NCBI GenBank assembly: GCA_029204225.1 | Contig: CM055108.1 | Coordinates: 10,450,293 to 10,514,292 of the forward strand | DNA: 64,000 bases | Origin: Diphasiastrum complanatum | Lineage: Eukaryota > Streptophyta > Lycopodiopsida > Lycopodiales > Lycopodiaceae | Direction of reading: 5' to 3' | Shown: positions 44,208 to 55,395 of the stretch, in pieces | Layout of the letters: each line of letters starts with the position of its first letter | Numbering within the stretch: position 1 is the stretch's first letter | Program-made: the position numbers and the translations under genes | Notes under the pieces: generated by a model | Seen by the model: the letters and a program-made list of their open reading frames with translations, nothing else | What the model was told of the DNA's origin: nothing | Databases searched by the model: none

Positions 44208-47200
44208 CTTTTTAATCAGTCTAGAAAGTAGTGTGGATCGAGTTTGAAAAATGATCGTCGAAATGATGCTACTTCCTTCTAGTCCAATAGATTTTTTAGT
44301 CTCTATGAGGGCAATATCGTCGTCAAATTCAACTCCCTTTCCATGGCATTTTATGTGAAATTTTTAGCACGAGTGAACTTCACCACACACCTTACAGGAT
44401 TTTAATGAGGTGTTGTGATTGCACAAGATTGATCAATGAACAAATTACTTGAAAAATCTAAGACAAGAGCACAATGGCATACATCAGATTGAAAAAATTA
44501 ACTTCTTACTATGAGAAATGGATATCAGAAATAATTCTAAGTGCTCACTATGGGAAAAACAGTCTGCTCTCGGGTAGAGAGAGAAAATCAAGTCATAAAA
44601 CTTGGGAGAGAGAATGAGCCCAAAACACCAAAATCTCAATATTCACAATATGGCAAAACATGCCAAAGTTTCCCTACATCAAAGAGGCTCGAATTCCTAC
44701 AGTGGAGTTGCATGGAAATTCCACTTAACTCAGTTAACTCAACTACTAAGGATCCACATGTAAAACTGCATAAGTATTTGCTTACAAAACTATTCTTATT
44801 CAAATCAGGAGTACAACGACTCTTTATAGTCGTGCGACTATAGATAACCGTTTAACTATCATAACTGCTATACAACTATTCTTGGATTTGGATAATTTTC
44901 CGACCCTAGATCGGATCGAATAAGGTCTAAAAATTCCGATCCAGTGGAAATCCGATCCTTAGTAAAATTCCGATCCAATCAGAAATCCGACCCAGATAGA
45001 TTTTACACTTAAACTTCCAAAATACTAAAACTATTCATTACTTCAGAAAAGCAACTATATATAATCAAAGTTTTAAAGAAATAAAAACTTAAAAAACTGT
45101 CATGTGACTAAATCATGTCATCACACTCACCACGATCCTGTAGCATATCAGATAGGATAGCTCCATCAGAAACCTATACCTTGTACCATCTGATCACTAT
45201 GTATCCATTATGCGCTGATAGCTCCCTAAGAATCTGTCCACCTAGAGTGCAACTAGACTCCAACTGGATCTAACCAAAAGATGCATCATGCTTACCAAAT
45301 AATAATGGATAACAAAGAACATGCGACGTAGTCTTTTAGACTACCGTGCATATAACCATGCAGCTCACCTAATCACTCGCCAAAGTATCAGCTGTAACTC
45401 CTTGAGCAACCATCTTCGTCCCTGCTGGCTCACAACCATGGGCATGCTGGATCCACATCACCCCGTAATGCACTCCATTCCCTCAAGATATTTACCACCA
45501 CTAGGTACACTCCATGCCACCTACCTCTAAGTAGGCTTGACCCGTCCCTAGGTCAGCATCCTGCTATCCAAGCTGATCGTCGAAGCATCACCTACCTCAC
45601 CTGGCTTCTAGCATTATCGCTCGCTCTAGCTATGTGCCACCCGACACCTTGCCAATGCAAGCCCATCCATGAGTCACCGCTCACAAGATCCCAAGACCAT
45701 TGTCTCCCTGATTGTACTAAGATATATGACTCTCTGAGTGACTTCCTCTAGGCTTCCTGATCTCACCACTTGTGGATTTGAACCACACAGGTTCCAACAC
45801 CTGTACCAAGCCTAGACTCCTGCATATATAGCCAACTACATAAAAGCTAGAGATAGTTATCCACGTCCATGATGGTAGATGCCTCCCCATTGATGCCAAT
45901 GCTAAAGACTGGCCCCTACTGTAATGTCATCTTGTACTTCCAAATGAGCACACCATGAAGTCCTTGCCATCAGTGTCCCCTGTAGTAGATCGCTAGCAAA
46001 ACACTCATCATGGTGCTTGTCCACATCACATCCAACCGTGCGATGTGCATCAGCTCTCCATCTTGGAGTTGGTTCCCAAAGCTTCACGCTTTGCCCATTT
46101 GTGTTTGCAGCTTTCTAATTCCATCATGAATCACCCATGTAAATGACTCAACTGCAATATGTGATAGCTTCCCCTTGATGATCATCCCATGTCATCTTGC
46201 AGCCCATCCCTATCAGGTTTCCCATGTCATCCATGATCTCGAAGATCTGAACATCTACCCTGTAGTGCCCCACCTGTATTCCCTCAAGCTAGCTCCAAGA
46301 TTTTCATTTGAATGGTTCCAAACCATTACTTGAGAATACACTGAGATGTGAACTCCAAAGCCACCATCAAGTCCCTCACATGATGTGACATGCAATATCC
46401 CTCCAAGTGAACCTATGAGATCTTCCATGGCCCAAACCAGACAATCTACACCTTGTCATCACTAGAATCTGCATCCATGATGCAATACTGATACGACAAA
46501 TTGACTTGAGTTATCCAAACTGGCAATTGAAGTGTAAACATGATACATTGCTCCATAGATACAATGACTTGATCAAAATGACTTACCGAATGTCAAACTA
46601 TACAGTTATCACACTCACAATTTTCCAAGAGCAACCAAAGCGTGATTATTGACTTGTTCTTCATCTCCTATGTCTCCCACACACAATTTGTCTAATGCAA
46701 GTCCGGTATCTTGCCCAATGGCTTCCAACTGGCACCACCTCACACTTCCATCACTCGTGACTGCCAAAATGTGTGTACCTCCAAGCTAGCTCATATTTCG
46801 ATTTGAACGAGAAATTTACAAGCTACAGATGCGTGTGTCAATGCAGCTATCACTAGATTCGACAATACCACTGCCGATCATACCTGTGAGAGCGTTCCCC
46901 CAAAATGCCACTTGACATTGGTTGGTTCGAACCCCAAGAATTGAATCTGATCACAAGAATTTTTTGCTCGTAATAGGCATACCATGCCTATCTCTCACCT
47001 GTGATTGCTTGCCCTCTCAAAATTGTCACCAATGATGAGTAGTCATGCCGCCAAACTACACTTTCGTTGCCAAAACTAGCTTTTTCCACACAAATCCGCT
47101 ATTATTCACCCCCATACTGCATTTACCACTTCCAAACATCTTGTTGCCCTGTTAGAAGTAAGCAATAATAATTTCGAAGTGATAATGCCTCATTGTACCG

Positions 47201-48432
47201 CCCCGTAGCAAGTTTCACAAGCCAAAAATTGTCCCAATTTTGGCCCTACAATATCCAAATGGCGAATGTAGCCCATCACTAGGTCACCCGCACTCCACTC
47301 ATTTTGGCCCAAGGATGGCCAAAATAGGTGCCTTCTAGCCAAAGATAGGTCCTTCCAAAGGTATCTCTTTCATTTTGAACTAAAACTTCATATTAAAGTT
47401 TTTTAGTGAAGAATAGACGAATTTAAACATTGGCGGGCCCCTTCAGACCATTTCAAGCTGAAATCTTTTAATAAAGTGAAGGCCCAATATGCCCTTCAAC
47501 ACTTCGTGGGTTCTTTATCCCACCATCCACCATCCAAAGGCCCACATTGCTCACCGAGCCATCCATTATGGTCGTTGATCTATGGGATGTTTGATCCTAC
47601 AACCTCCAACGTTTTTGCATGCCAAACAAATCTCTTCCAGCCGTAGCAATCCTCAACACACTTTGTGTTGGCTCCTCCTCTCCATGCGCACGAGCCTCCA
47701 GTCGCGACTTCCTCCTATTCTCTCTCAAATCTCTCTTCACCAAGCTCTTTTATCAAGAAGGCTATTTGATGCAACTCGATCTGGCAGATTGATGACACCA
47801 CAGCCAGCCACAGCTGTTTGCAGGTATCCTCACCTAGCTGTAGTCGTTTACAGCTCCCAAAAAGTCTGCCTCTAGACCAAGATCCAAAGTTTTTCACGCA
47901 AAAACTGTAGCCATGAGAAAATGAAAAATATGTTAGGCTTTGCTCAGACTCCCTCTGAGATTGTTCTTGCAGCTAGTTGTCCCTACCCGAGGTCACCCTA
48001 CCTCAAGCTCTGTAACACAATTTATGGCTTGCCAATTGGTGCGATATCGACTACATACAAGCCGATTTTTTTAGAAATCTGTCAACACCCCTTGAAACCA
48101 AAATTTTCTCAAATTTCCACTCTTTTCCACCCAATTATGTAATGCTGTTCTTTACAGCTCCCTTGCAAATCCAATTGCTTCAACTGAGTGCCCACACAAT
48201 CAATTACGTAGTCATCATCGATGGTTAAAATCTCACCGGAACTGCAAGTTTCTCCATGAATCCTCCCCGGAATTCACCTTACGATGATCATTCTGATCTT
48301 CCCTGAAGCTCGATCGAACGAACTTTGTTGTCTCCTGCCATCCGGACTACTGATACCCAGTATGGAGTCCTCTCTCTTGAGACGCTTCTGAGTGCTATTT
48401 TTTTTGGTGAAAAATGTTATCCCATAGCTCCA
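44208..48432. other. 4.2 kb without recognisable genes
   Basis: It includes a cluster of TCCGATCC/TCCGACCC words (44899-44993). From 45.1 kb on it is unusually CA/CT-rich with many short open frames that match no family. It might be non-coding interior of a large LTR element. Confidence 0.4.
44899..44993. repeat. Cluster of five TCCGAYCC words
   Basis: TCCGATCC or TCCGACCC at 44899, 44935, 44951, 44969 and 44986; the last four are spaced 16-18 bp. An inverted CGGATC lies at 44912. Confidence 0.6.
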
Positions 48433-48610
48433 CCGGATCAACAATTGGCGTTATGCCATGCATGATGAGTACAATTCATTGATGAAGAACAAGACCTGAC
48501 ATCTTGTCGAAGCTATTCCTGATGCAAAGATCATCAACACTAAGTGGATCTTCAAGTTGAAGCTCAATCCAGATGGTTCGACAGCCAAATGCAAAGCTAA
48601 ACTACTGTGC
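48433..48610 (+). pseudogene. Ty1/copia reverse transcriptase N-terminal fragment
   Basis: The plus strand reads NWRYAMHDEYNSLMKNKT, a stop, AIPDAKIINTKWIFKLKLNP and DGSTAKCKAKL, the beginning of the copia RVT_2 domain. It ends before the fingers are complete. It lies tail-to-tail with a copia integrase on the opposite strand, so two different insertions meet here. Confidence 0.85.
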
Positions 48611-48829
48611 CGTTTCTCTACTAGAGTACTCATGACTTTTGACTTAGTTATTTGATAACGAATAAGCATCTTTTGGATGTACATGTCTTCTTCATGACCC
48701 TTTGTTGTTGCACCGTCTTGTTCTAGCTTCCAACTCTACATTAAGATCTATGGACTGATCTTGCAAGACATCATCTATCTTTATTTGAGAATCTATCTCT
48801 AGATAGGTCTTTTTAGGAGCAATTGTTTG

Positions 48830-49440
48830 ATCGAATGATTTGTCCTCATAGAATTATACATCTCTTGAAACTATGACTTTCTTAGTTTCTGGGATATAAA
48901 TTCTATATCCTTTCTGCTTCTCAAGATACTCCACAAATATACCTCTTCGTGCTCTTGGGTCAAGTTTTCTTTTGCCTACATCTCCCACTAATGTGTAGCA
49001 TAAACAACCAAAAACTCTGATATGGTCTAGCTTCAGTTTGGACTTTGTCCAGAGCTCATTAGGCGTTCTCCATTCCAACCTTTGTACTGGCAACCTGTTA
49101 TAGATATATGCAGCTGTTGACAAGGCTTCTGCCCAAAAACTTTTAGGCAAGCTCTTTCCATATATCATGCATCTCATGTTGTTCAGTAGGGTTTGATTCA
49201 TCCTTTCACTAATGCCATTCTGTTGTAGGTTATGTAGACAAGTTAATTGTCTTCTAATTTCTTCTTGTTTGCAAAACAGTTCAAATTCTTTACTGACTTA
49301 TTCTCCTCCCTTATTTGTTCTAAATGCCAGATGTGCTTGTCCCTTTTGTGATTTACATGTAATCACATATTGTGAAGGATTTCAGATCATTTATGATCCA
49401 ATCCAAGTCCCTAATCTTTGGTTACAAAAGAAGAAAATCC
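48830..49440 (-). pseudogene. Ty1/copia integrase fragment
   Basis: The minus strand shows the second catalytic region as a damaged RTNKGGE (RSDNGGEF expected), followed by SKEFELFCKQEEIRRQLTC. Next comes LQQNGISERMNQTLLNNMRC with the catalytic glutamate, then SFWAEALSTAAYIYNRLP and IRVFGCLCYTLV. It finally reaches GIFVEYLEKQKGYRIYIP. A frameshift separates core from tail. It is a different copia family from the ones at 36.5 and 39.6 kb, judged by these words. Confidence 0.85.
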
Positions 49441-50016
49441 TACCAATTTCACCAATGTAGAAAAATCAACATCTACACACAAAATGAGATGCAAACTCTA
49501 ATAGAAAATGATCAAAGATGAATCAAATGATAAAGTATTGTTGTTTTCTGTACAGAACCACCAACCTATTGTATTTCACACGTGTGGATCCCAAAATAGC
49601 AAATATAGATCATTCTACACAAAATTGCATGCAATCACAAGTATATGCACCAATGGATAGTAGAACACAAGAGAACCATGTATAAGCATGAAATGAGATA
49701 GAGAAGAGAGAAGATGTGTCTCTCCACAAGTTTCCTCCTTTTATAATAGGTCCAAACCTATTTGGCCACTTGGTTTTCCCTCCAAAATGCTAACCTTACT
49801 ATTTTTGGGTCTAGATTCAAAGTACCTAACATTTAAATTTGAATCTACTCAATCTCGCCTTCTAACTTTTCCACACTTTCAAAAAGTTTTTATTCAAATG
49901 AAATTTAGACTAATGAAATTTGAAAAGTCAATCTCTAAGTCTAAAAACAAAGTTGGCCTCAATTCGTCAAATATGGAAACATAGCAAATATGATCAAACT
50001 AGTTGAATATTTCACA
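49441..50016 (-). repeat. Copia 3' LTR
   Basis: On the minus strand it starts TGTGAAATATTCAACTAG right after a polypurine tract. It belongs to the same family as 36302 and 53606. It has a TATA box (TATTATAAAAGG, minus, about 49737-49750) and a G-box palindrome CACACGTGTG at 49577-49586. The lower edge is estimated at the start of the next integrase fragment. Confidence 0.7.
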
Positions 50017-50026
50017 CTCCCTCTTC
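50017..50026 (-). promoter_or_regulatory. Polypurine tract
   Basis: GAAGAGGGAG on the minus strand immediately before the LTR start at 50016. Confidence 0.75.
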
Positions 50027-50265
50027 AACTAGTTTTAGCATAGACTTTGATAACACTCCAAGTGATGTCCTATGCTTCATGAACAAGTCCTTTCCCAATG
50101 CTTTGGTGAAGATATCGCCTACACATTCCCTTGAGGACACATTTTGAAGCTTCACCTCCTTTGCAATGACTTGCTCCCTCACAAAATGTTGTTGTACATC
50201 GACATGCTTGCTCCTAGCATAGTTTTGACCATAGAACTTTGATCCATCATAAGAATGATCTTCTT
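50027..50265 (-). pseudogene. Ty1/copia RNase H C-terminal fragment
   Basis: With frameshifts the minus strand gives YGQNYARSKHVDVQQHFVRE, then VIAKEVKLQNVSS, DIFTKALGKDLF and LKLVEEGV. This is the standard copia RNase H end, with the stop next to the polypurine tract. The N-terminal catalytic half of RNase H is replaced by the rearranged block that follows at 50331. Confidence 0.82.
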
Positions 50266-50330
50266 CCTAAGAATATATCTCCTTTCAATGATCATATAAT
50301 GCTCAAAATAGAAATAACCATAATTGATAT

Positions 50331-51374
50331 AGAGAATAGTGTCCACTTGAGATGCTTCACTATTTCTTACGTCAATTTTACATGTCGAGAAGTAACTAGT
50401 ACATGAAAAATCAAATAGAATATAAATGAAATGATTTCACCATGCTTCCACCTCTGAACTCTTTGGAAAAATACAGCAAACAAACAATAAATGTGAGTGA
50501 TCAACATTTGCTTGCATGTCTCTTCCTTCTTTGTCCTTTGTTGCCATGTATCCACCATGATACTCCATGAATGAGCCTCCATCTCCAGCTTGCCACAAGA
50601 AACCATCAAGCCTTGGAAATCCATGAGTAAGTGAGTTCATCCATGATACTAGCAGCACCACATGACTCCATAAACCAGGCGAGTTTTACTAGTCAAGATC
50701 TACTTGACACAAGAAAATGACCATGGATTCACCAAAAATTGACAATCTCCAAACATTGGCACTAAGTAGCTCAACACTTGAGAACTTAGCCACGGATGAG
50801 TGATATAATGAGCCTCTAATAGCTTCATTTCCATCAACAAAGCCAGCCAAGAATTCTAGTACAAATCCAACATCAACACAATGCTCATCAATGTAGCTAG
50901 TTTTACCATATCTTGACAATTTGCACACATCCACATGAAAATACTCAAACATGAGATAGAGCAAGTAAAGTAGATTTGGACAACACTTCATTGCTGCTCC
51001 TTTGACCTTACTTGAGTATTCAATAAGCTGCAAAAATAGATGCATAACATCTTTGCCAATAACCTCTCCTTTGATGCTCTTGAGTAGCTCCAATTTGCCA
51101 ACTTCCTTTTTGCCTTGTTGAAGCCCTTTGAGATCAACCTCTTGATCATCAACTTGACCATAAAATTCACTGAACAAACTTTGTTTTCCAGATCCATTAC
51201 TTGATTTTACAGCAAGATAACATCCATCCACTTGCATAGCTCCATGTACACAAGAAGATTCTCCAAAAGATGTTTCATTCTCCATAAGAGCTTGATACTC
51301 AAGATCCATTGCTTGGATCCACTCCTCTTCTTTCCTTGCTTCATCTACACTTGTAGGTTCATCAAAAAAACATT
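50331..51374 (-). pseudogene. Copia RT start plus rearranged block, fused to a lipase fragment
   Basis: The copia RT opening (EPTSVDEARKEEEWIQAMDL) begins at about 51371 and runs to a damaged fingers region (KRLISKGFN equivalent in a second frame). It is followed by the block also seen at 38781-39610 (SIKGEVIGKDVMHLFLQ, NLLYLLYLMFEYFHVDVCKL). One 236-codon frame (51399-50689) spans most of it but starts in lipase sequence. No YxDD box is present. The shared structure of the two copies suggests a rearranged, non-autonomous copia lineage. Confidence 0.65.
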
Positions 51375-51960
51375 CCAATCCTGCAAATTGCACAACCATT
51401 CAAGAGTGGTGACAGTTCCCTTCCAAGCCACCACAATATCCCGCCTTCCCAGCCTTTAAATCTCACTTGTGGAGGTGGAGACTGCAACAAAACCCATCCA
51501 GTTGGAGTCTCGACTCCGCATTTCTTCCGTATCGCTTCTGTGGAAGAAGCCTGGGAGATCAATGTGGGAGGTTGAGCAGATATATATTTGGTGACTTCGT
51601 ATTCTGCTGAGCAGTGCAAACCGACCTTCTCCAACACCTTCCTTCTGTTGTATTTGCAGCTTCCTCAGTATTTAGAGTGCGTCTCAAAGTCAAAGGCATC
51701 ATAGCATGCTTGAGAAAATTCGCCATACCTGATAAGCTCCCCTTTGAGATCTGAATCAATAGGATCAAAGAGGCCCTCCCAGTTCTTTGCTCCTTGAATA
51801 TCCCTCCATCTTGAAGATAGTGAGGTGGGTGTGAAACCTTCAGATATTGAATCAATTCAATATCCACGTTCAGTGGTCTGGTCATCGTGGTAGATGCAAC
51901 GACACAGCCTTGGTCTCTCAAAAGGCCGTCTCGACGCTCTCTTCGTTGCACATTATCCAT
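51366..51960 (-). pseudogene. Phospholipase A1 (class-III lipase, DAD1-like/PLA1-II type), truncated
   Basis: These enzymes release fatty acids from glycerolipids at the sn-1 position; some feed jasmonate synthesis. From an ATG at 51960 the minus strand runs to a frameshift, then WEGLFDPIDSDLKGELIRYG, EFSQACYDAFDFETHSKY, a stop where cysteine is expected, GSCKYNRRKVLEKVGLHCSA and YEVTKYISA. After another frameshift come SNWMGFVAVSTSTSEI, a second stop, RLGRRDIVVAWKGT and TLEWLCNLQDWNV. Homology then switches to copia RT within about ten bases at 51366-51376. The GxSxG nucleophile region and the rest of the gene are absent from the window. No intron is seen, as is usual for this family. Confidence 0.85.
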
Positions 51961-52082
51961 AAGCTTTATTGGTTGAACTAAATGACTAGTCAGAGAAGAA
52001 GCAGATTCCCTGGTTTGGTTTCCTGAGTCTTAATTCCTATATTGGATGCAACAGTCAAGCTGGTTTGTGCGGAATGTAGGCC

Positions 52083-52091
52083 TATATATTT
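52083..52091 (-). promoter_or_regulatory. TATA box of the truncated phospholipase gene
   Basis: AAATATATAGG on the minus strand, about 125 bp upstream of the ATG at 51960. Its presence suggests the host promoter and 5' end are still in place and the gene was cut from the 3' side. Confidence 0.55.
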
Positions 52092-52099
52092 TTCCATGT

Positions 52100-53605
52100 T
52101 CTTGGCTACCTGGGAGTGGAGAGGTACTGCAACAGGACAGCAGAGGACGTGTAAAGTGGGAGAGACTGGGACATGTACTATGTAGCATGTGACATGTACT
52201 ATGTAGCAGTGCCCATCGCATGCTGCAAGGCGTCATCATGTCATGTATAATTCTCATTTGTGAGCTTTGCAGCTAAACATTGCACATTTCACGCTGGAGA
52301 ATTCTATTTGCACGTGTATATTTGGAAATAGGTCTACGATCGACTCCTACTAATTACGAGTCTCTGTAACTTTTAACGACTTCTTGGCATATCTCCATCA
52401 ATTTAAAACGTGAAAGATGAGTGAGAGACACTTTTTCCACACATTTGCATATGAAAAGAGTGTTGTAGTTAATCTCTCCTCTACATTTGTGGGATCATTG
52501 CCAGTCTTCGGCATTGAGTGACAAGCTATTACTTGTCGGTTTTCCCTATAAAACCCAAGATTTATGACATAAAAAATCTTGAACAATTTTTGCCATGCCG
52601 ATTTTTGGAGAAAAGATGTCGGTTCCATTCTTGGAGTATGTTGGCTTTCCCGAACACTAGATCATTGCTCTTCAAAAATTGCTTCATGTAACCAGTGTTG
52701 AAATTTGACGTTCTGGATTGTCGTTCATGTTTTATTTTCATGACGTCTTTCACAATGTTCATGCCCGTCCGGTGACGTCCTTACATAGAACTTGACATTC
52801 GAAATTTATTTTGCAAATGATAGGACTTTCATGCAAATTTCAATTTCAAAATTTTAATATGAAACTCCAAGTAAAAGAATGTAAAATATTGTCCAGTGCT
52901 CGTGAAAACTGACAAATACAAATAGCCCAATGGTTGAAATTCATTTTTTACAGCTTCGTTTTAGATTTATAGGTTTTTTATATGGCTCAAAATCAATTGG
53001 TTTTAGTTATAAATCCAAAGTTTTAAGGTTTTTTTTTAATCTTTTACCGATCCCATATAAATAGTTTTGTGGGTTTAGTATTAGGTTAGTTTTAAACTTT
53101 TTTACAAGCATTTATTTGGCCTATTTACAGTTCTCATGTATATTTAAAGCAAACCATTCAATGAACAAGGGTAGAGGCTTCTAGGCTGAATCTAGATGGA
53201 TTTTGCGCACTAGCCCTTCAAGTTATTTCAACTTCCATGAGCCCAAACCACAATATGAAAAATGAATTATGAAATTTGAACTTGAAAAGTTGGATAACTC
53301 TAAGTTGCAAGCTAGCAAGTTGCAACTTAGCCCATTGTTCAAATTTTAAAGTTTGGCCAAGTTAAACATCAAAGTTTTTGAAGTTTGAAGTTGTGAATCT
53401 TAAATCCAATATATTAAGTTGTAAATTTTCAAACTTGCAAAGAGTCAAATTTCAAGTTAAAATAACGTGTCATGTACTTGTTAAAACTTATACAAGCACC
53501 TTAACTTATGACACTTAAAATAAATTGTAGCCCATCAAAAAAATGGTTTTAAACAGATTATGCACTTTAGTGTTGATGGCCTAAAACTATAAATTTTAGC
53601 ACTGT
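52100..53605. other. No gene recognised
   Basis: Presumptive upstream flank of the lipase gene, then AT-rich sequence; nothing further recognised. Confidence 0.4.
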
Positions 53606-53781
53606 GTGAAAGATTTCAACTAGTTTTGCTATTTTGGTCATATTTGTATATGAGGCCAATTTTTATATTAGACTTAGAGTTTGACTTCTCAAAGTTATAT
53701 TAGTTTAAAAGCATTTGAATAAACACTTTTTGAGAGTCAGGTTAAGGATTTGGATCTTGATTGATTTGAAATTCTTCACAT
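53606..53781 (+). repeat. Copia LTR, shortened
   Basis: Starts TGTGAAAGATTTCAACTAG and ends TTCTTCACA directly before a primer site. It matches the first 130 bp of the LTRs at 36302 and 50016, but the middle ~400 bp present at 49441-50016 is missing. Confidence 0.75.
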
Positions 53782-53794
53782 GGTATTAGAACTT
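53782..53794 (+). promoter_or_regulatory. Primer-binding site (variant)
   Basis: TGGTATTAGAACT, two mismatches from the initiator-tRNA-Met site, adjacent to the LTR end. Confidence 0.6.
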
Positions 53795-54363
53795 GTGTTG
53801 TAGGTTATGAAAGGATCAAGCAGATCTATCAAGGATTTGGAGGAAATATCAATGCTAGAGCATGCTAGATTGACTTCGACTCAAAAATCAAGTTTCTTGC
53901 ATATGTAGATTGGATCTTTTGTAGGTCAATGAACTTGAGGAATTCTAATTTCACACCATACTTGCTGGAAATAGCCGATTTTTGATGTATTAGGAAGGTC
54001 TCACTTGAGGCTACAAGATTCTATATCAAGTTTTTGGCAATTGCATGTAGAATTTGAAATATTCAATTTTTTGTGATTTTGTCAAAACCCTAATTTTGAT
54101 AGCATCTCTATTTTGTGAGGTTACTGAACTTTATTAGAGTGTGTTTCAATCTTAGGAAGTGGCAAGAGTCATTAGATTGAGGATAAATCATAGGTTGATC
54201 AAGATTTCTACATTCTATGTGTTGATTTGCTAGATATAAGTGCTAGAAAAGAATTGAGAGGTTCCATATCTTTGTGATTTCTTTTTGGGAACATTTGTTG
54301 TATTAAAAAAGAGTGCTTTGTGCATTGGAACAAGTTAAAAGAGAAAAATCAGGTCATTGCAAC

Positions 54364-54590
54364 ATGGCTACATCAAGTGGATACATGTTGGAAGGAAATG
54401 ATAGGCTTACCTCAAGCAACTATTCATTGTCAGTGGAAAGTGAGGATGGAATCACTTCTTGAGATGCATGATGTTTTGGATATTGTTGTAGGTTTGGAGG
54501 AGAGGCCAACAACACAACAAGAACAATTGAGGTATGACAAGAGAGCTAAAAGAGCTGTCTTGTCATACCTCAATTATATCATTCAAAAAA
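54364..54590 (+). pseudogene. Ty1/copia gag N-terminal fragment
   Basis: ATG at 54364 opens MATSSGYMLEGNDRLTSSNY. A frameshift is followed by WKVRMESLLEMHDVLDIVVG and an LRYDKRAKRAVLSYL stretch, then homology fades. It is the first third of a UBN2-type gag, paralogous to 26986-27399. The leader between the primer site and ATG (53795-54363) has no gene. Confidence 0.8.
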
Positions 54591-54649
54591 TAGCTTCGTA
54601 TTGTACAGGACGAACCATGCACACCCCAGACGACATCATGAAGTAGAGA

Positions 54650-54707
54650 ATCAAATTCTCTATGTGTATTTGTAGTTGAGTTTAATTTTACACATAGAAA
54701 ATTTGAT
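54650..54707. repeat. 19-bp inverted repeat (hairpin) at the edge of the H3/transposase module
   Basis: Arms ATCAAATTCTCTATGTGTA (54650-54668) and its complement at 54689-54707, matching at 18 of 19 positions, with a 20-nt loop. It lies between the copia gag remnant and gene C and could be a subterminal hairpin or a transcript end. Confidence 0.65.
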
Positions 54708-54877
54708 ACTCCCTCCTTATTTATCTTTACAAAAAGAATGTTTGGACTCCAATGCCGACTGCAACAACCAAAATACAAATATCGATAAATTCTTATTTAT
54801 GAAAAAATTCCGTTCTTATTAACGCAATGAGGCATGCAACAATCCAAAATAAAGCAACAAAAACAAAAGATCAATCC

Positions 54878-55395
54878 TTACTTATTTTCATATGGAATCA
54901 AGTAGAATTTCGCCATAGGACTGCACTCGATAAAATAGACAGTCTTCTCAAAATTGGCTTCTTTCACCTTTACCGCTCCCATGAAAAATGGACTAACTAC
55001 AAAAACTGTACCATGGGAATCGAAACTAATACTATTATGCAAAAATGAAACACCGGCCTATACTATCGCATCTGAAATTTCTGAGGTCTTATTTTTAAGC
55101 TCGGCACAAAATTTAGGACCTAATCTAAAGCTTCTACGTGTATCTGGAAGAAAAAAATAAAAAAAGTTGCCGAGAAGATCAATTTTGCTAGCTAGGTAGG
55201 CCTCGTATTGATTATTATGGTCAGAATAAAAAAAACCTGGACCGGATCGTATGGAATTCTCACAAAAAGATTATGTACAGGAGGGGCAGAAAGAGAAGTG
55301 AAAACAATATTTATAGATTTCTCTATTATTTGTCTAGCTCCTCTTGGGTAATCAACAATTTTGATGATGAAACCTGCTGAGGAGCTGGACGAATA
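54878..55395 (-). pseudogene. C-terminal domain of the H3-like gene (unknown family)
   Basis: In a frame shifted from the histone part, the minus strand is open from about 55395 (GFIIKIVDYPRGARQIIEKS, then NIVFTSLSAPPVHNLFVRIP). It continues, after a one-base slip in a T-run near 55240, to KIDLLGNFFYFFLPDTRRSF, one stop (55060), GVSFLHNSISFDSHGTVF and FFMGAVKVKEANFEKTVYFI, ending at a TAA at 54878. I do not recognise this protein. The sustained coding character over about 170 codons with only one slip and one stop suggests recent loss of function or sequencing slips. Confidence 0.5.

Noticed and set aside
45321-45530. Short open frames in the CA/CT-rich stretch 45.1-48.4 kb
   Set aside because: They shift frame constantly and show no conserved words on either strand.
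41102-47951. 15-bp repeat GGCTTTGCTCAGACT at 41104 and 47937
   Set aside because: Same orientation, no extended similarity; a shared 15-mer is expected by chance in 64 kb.
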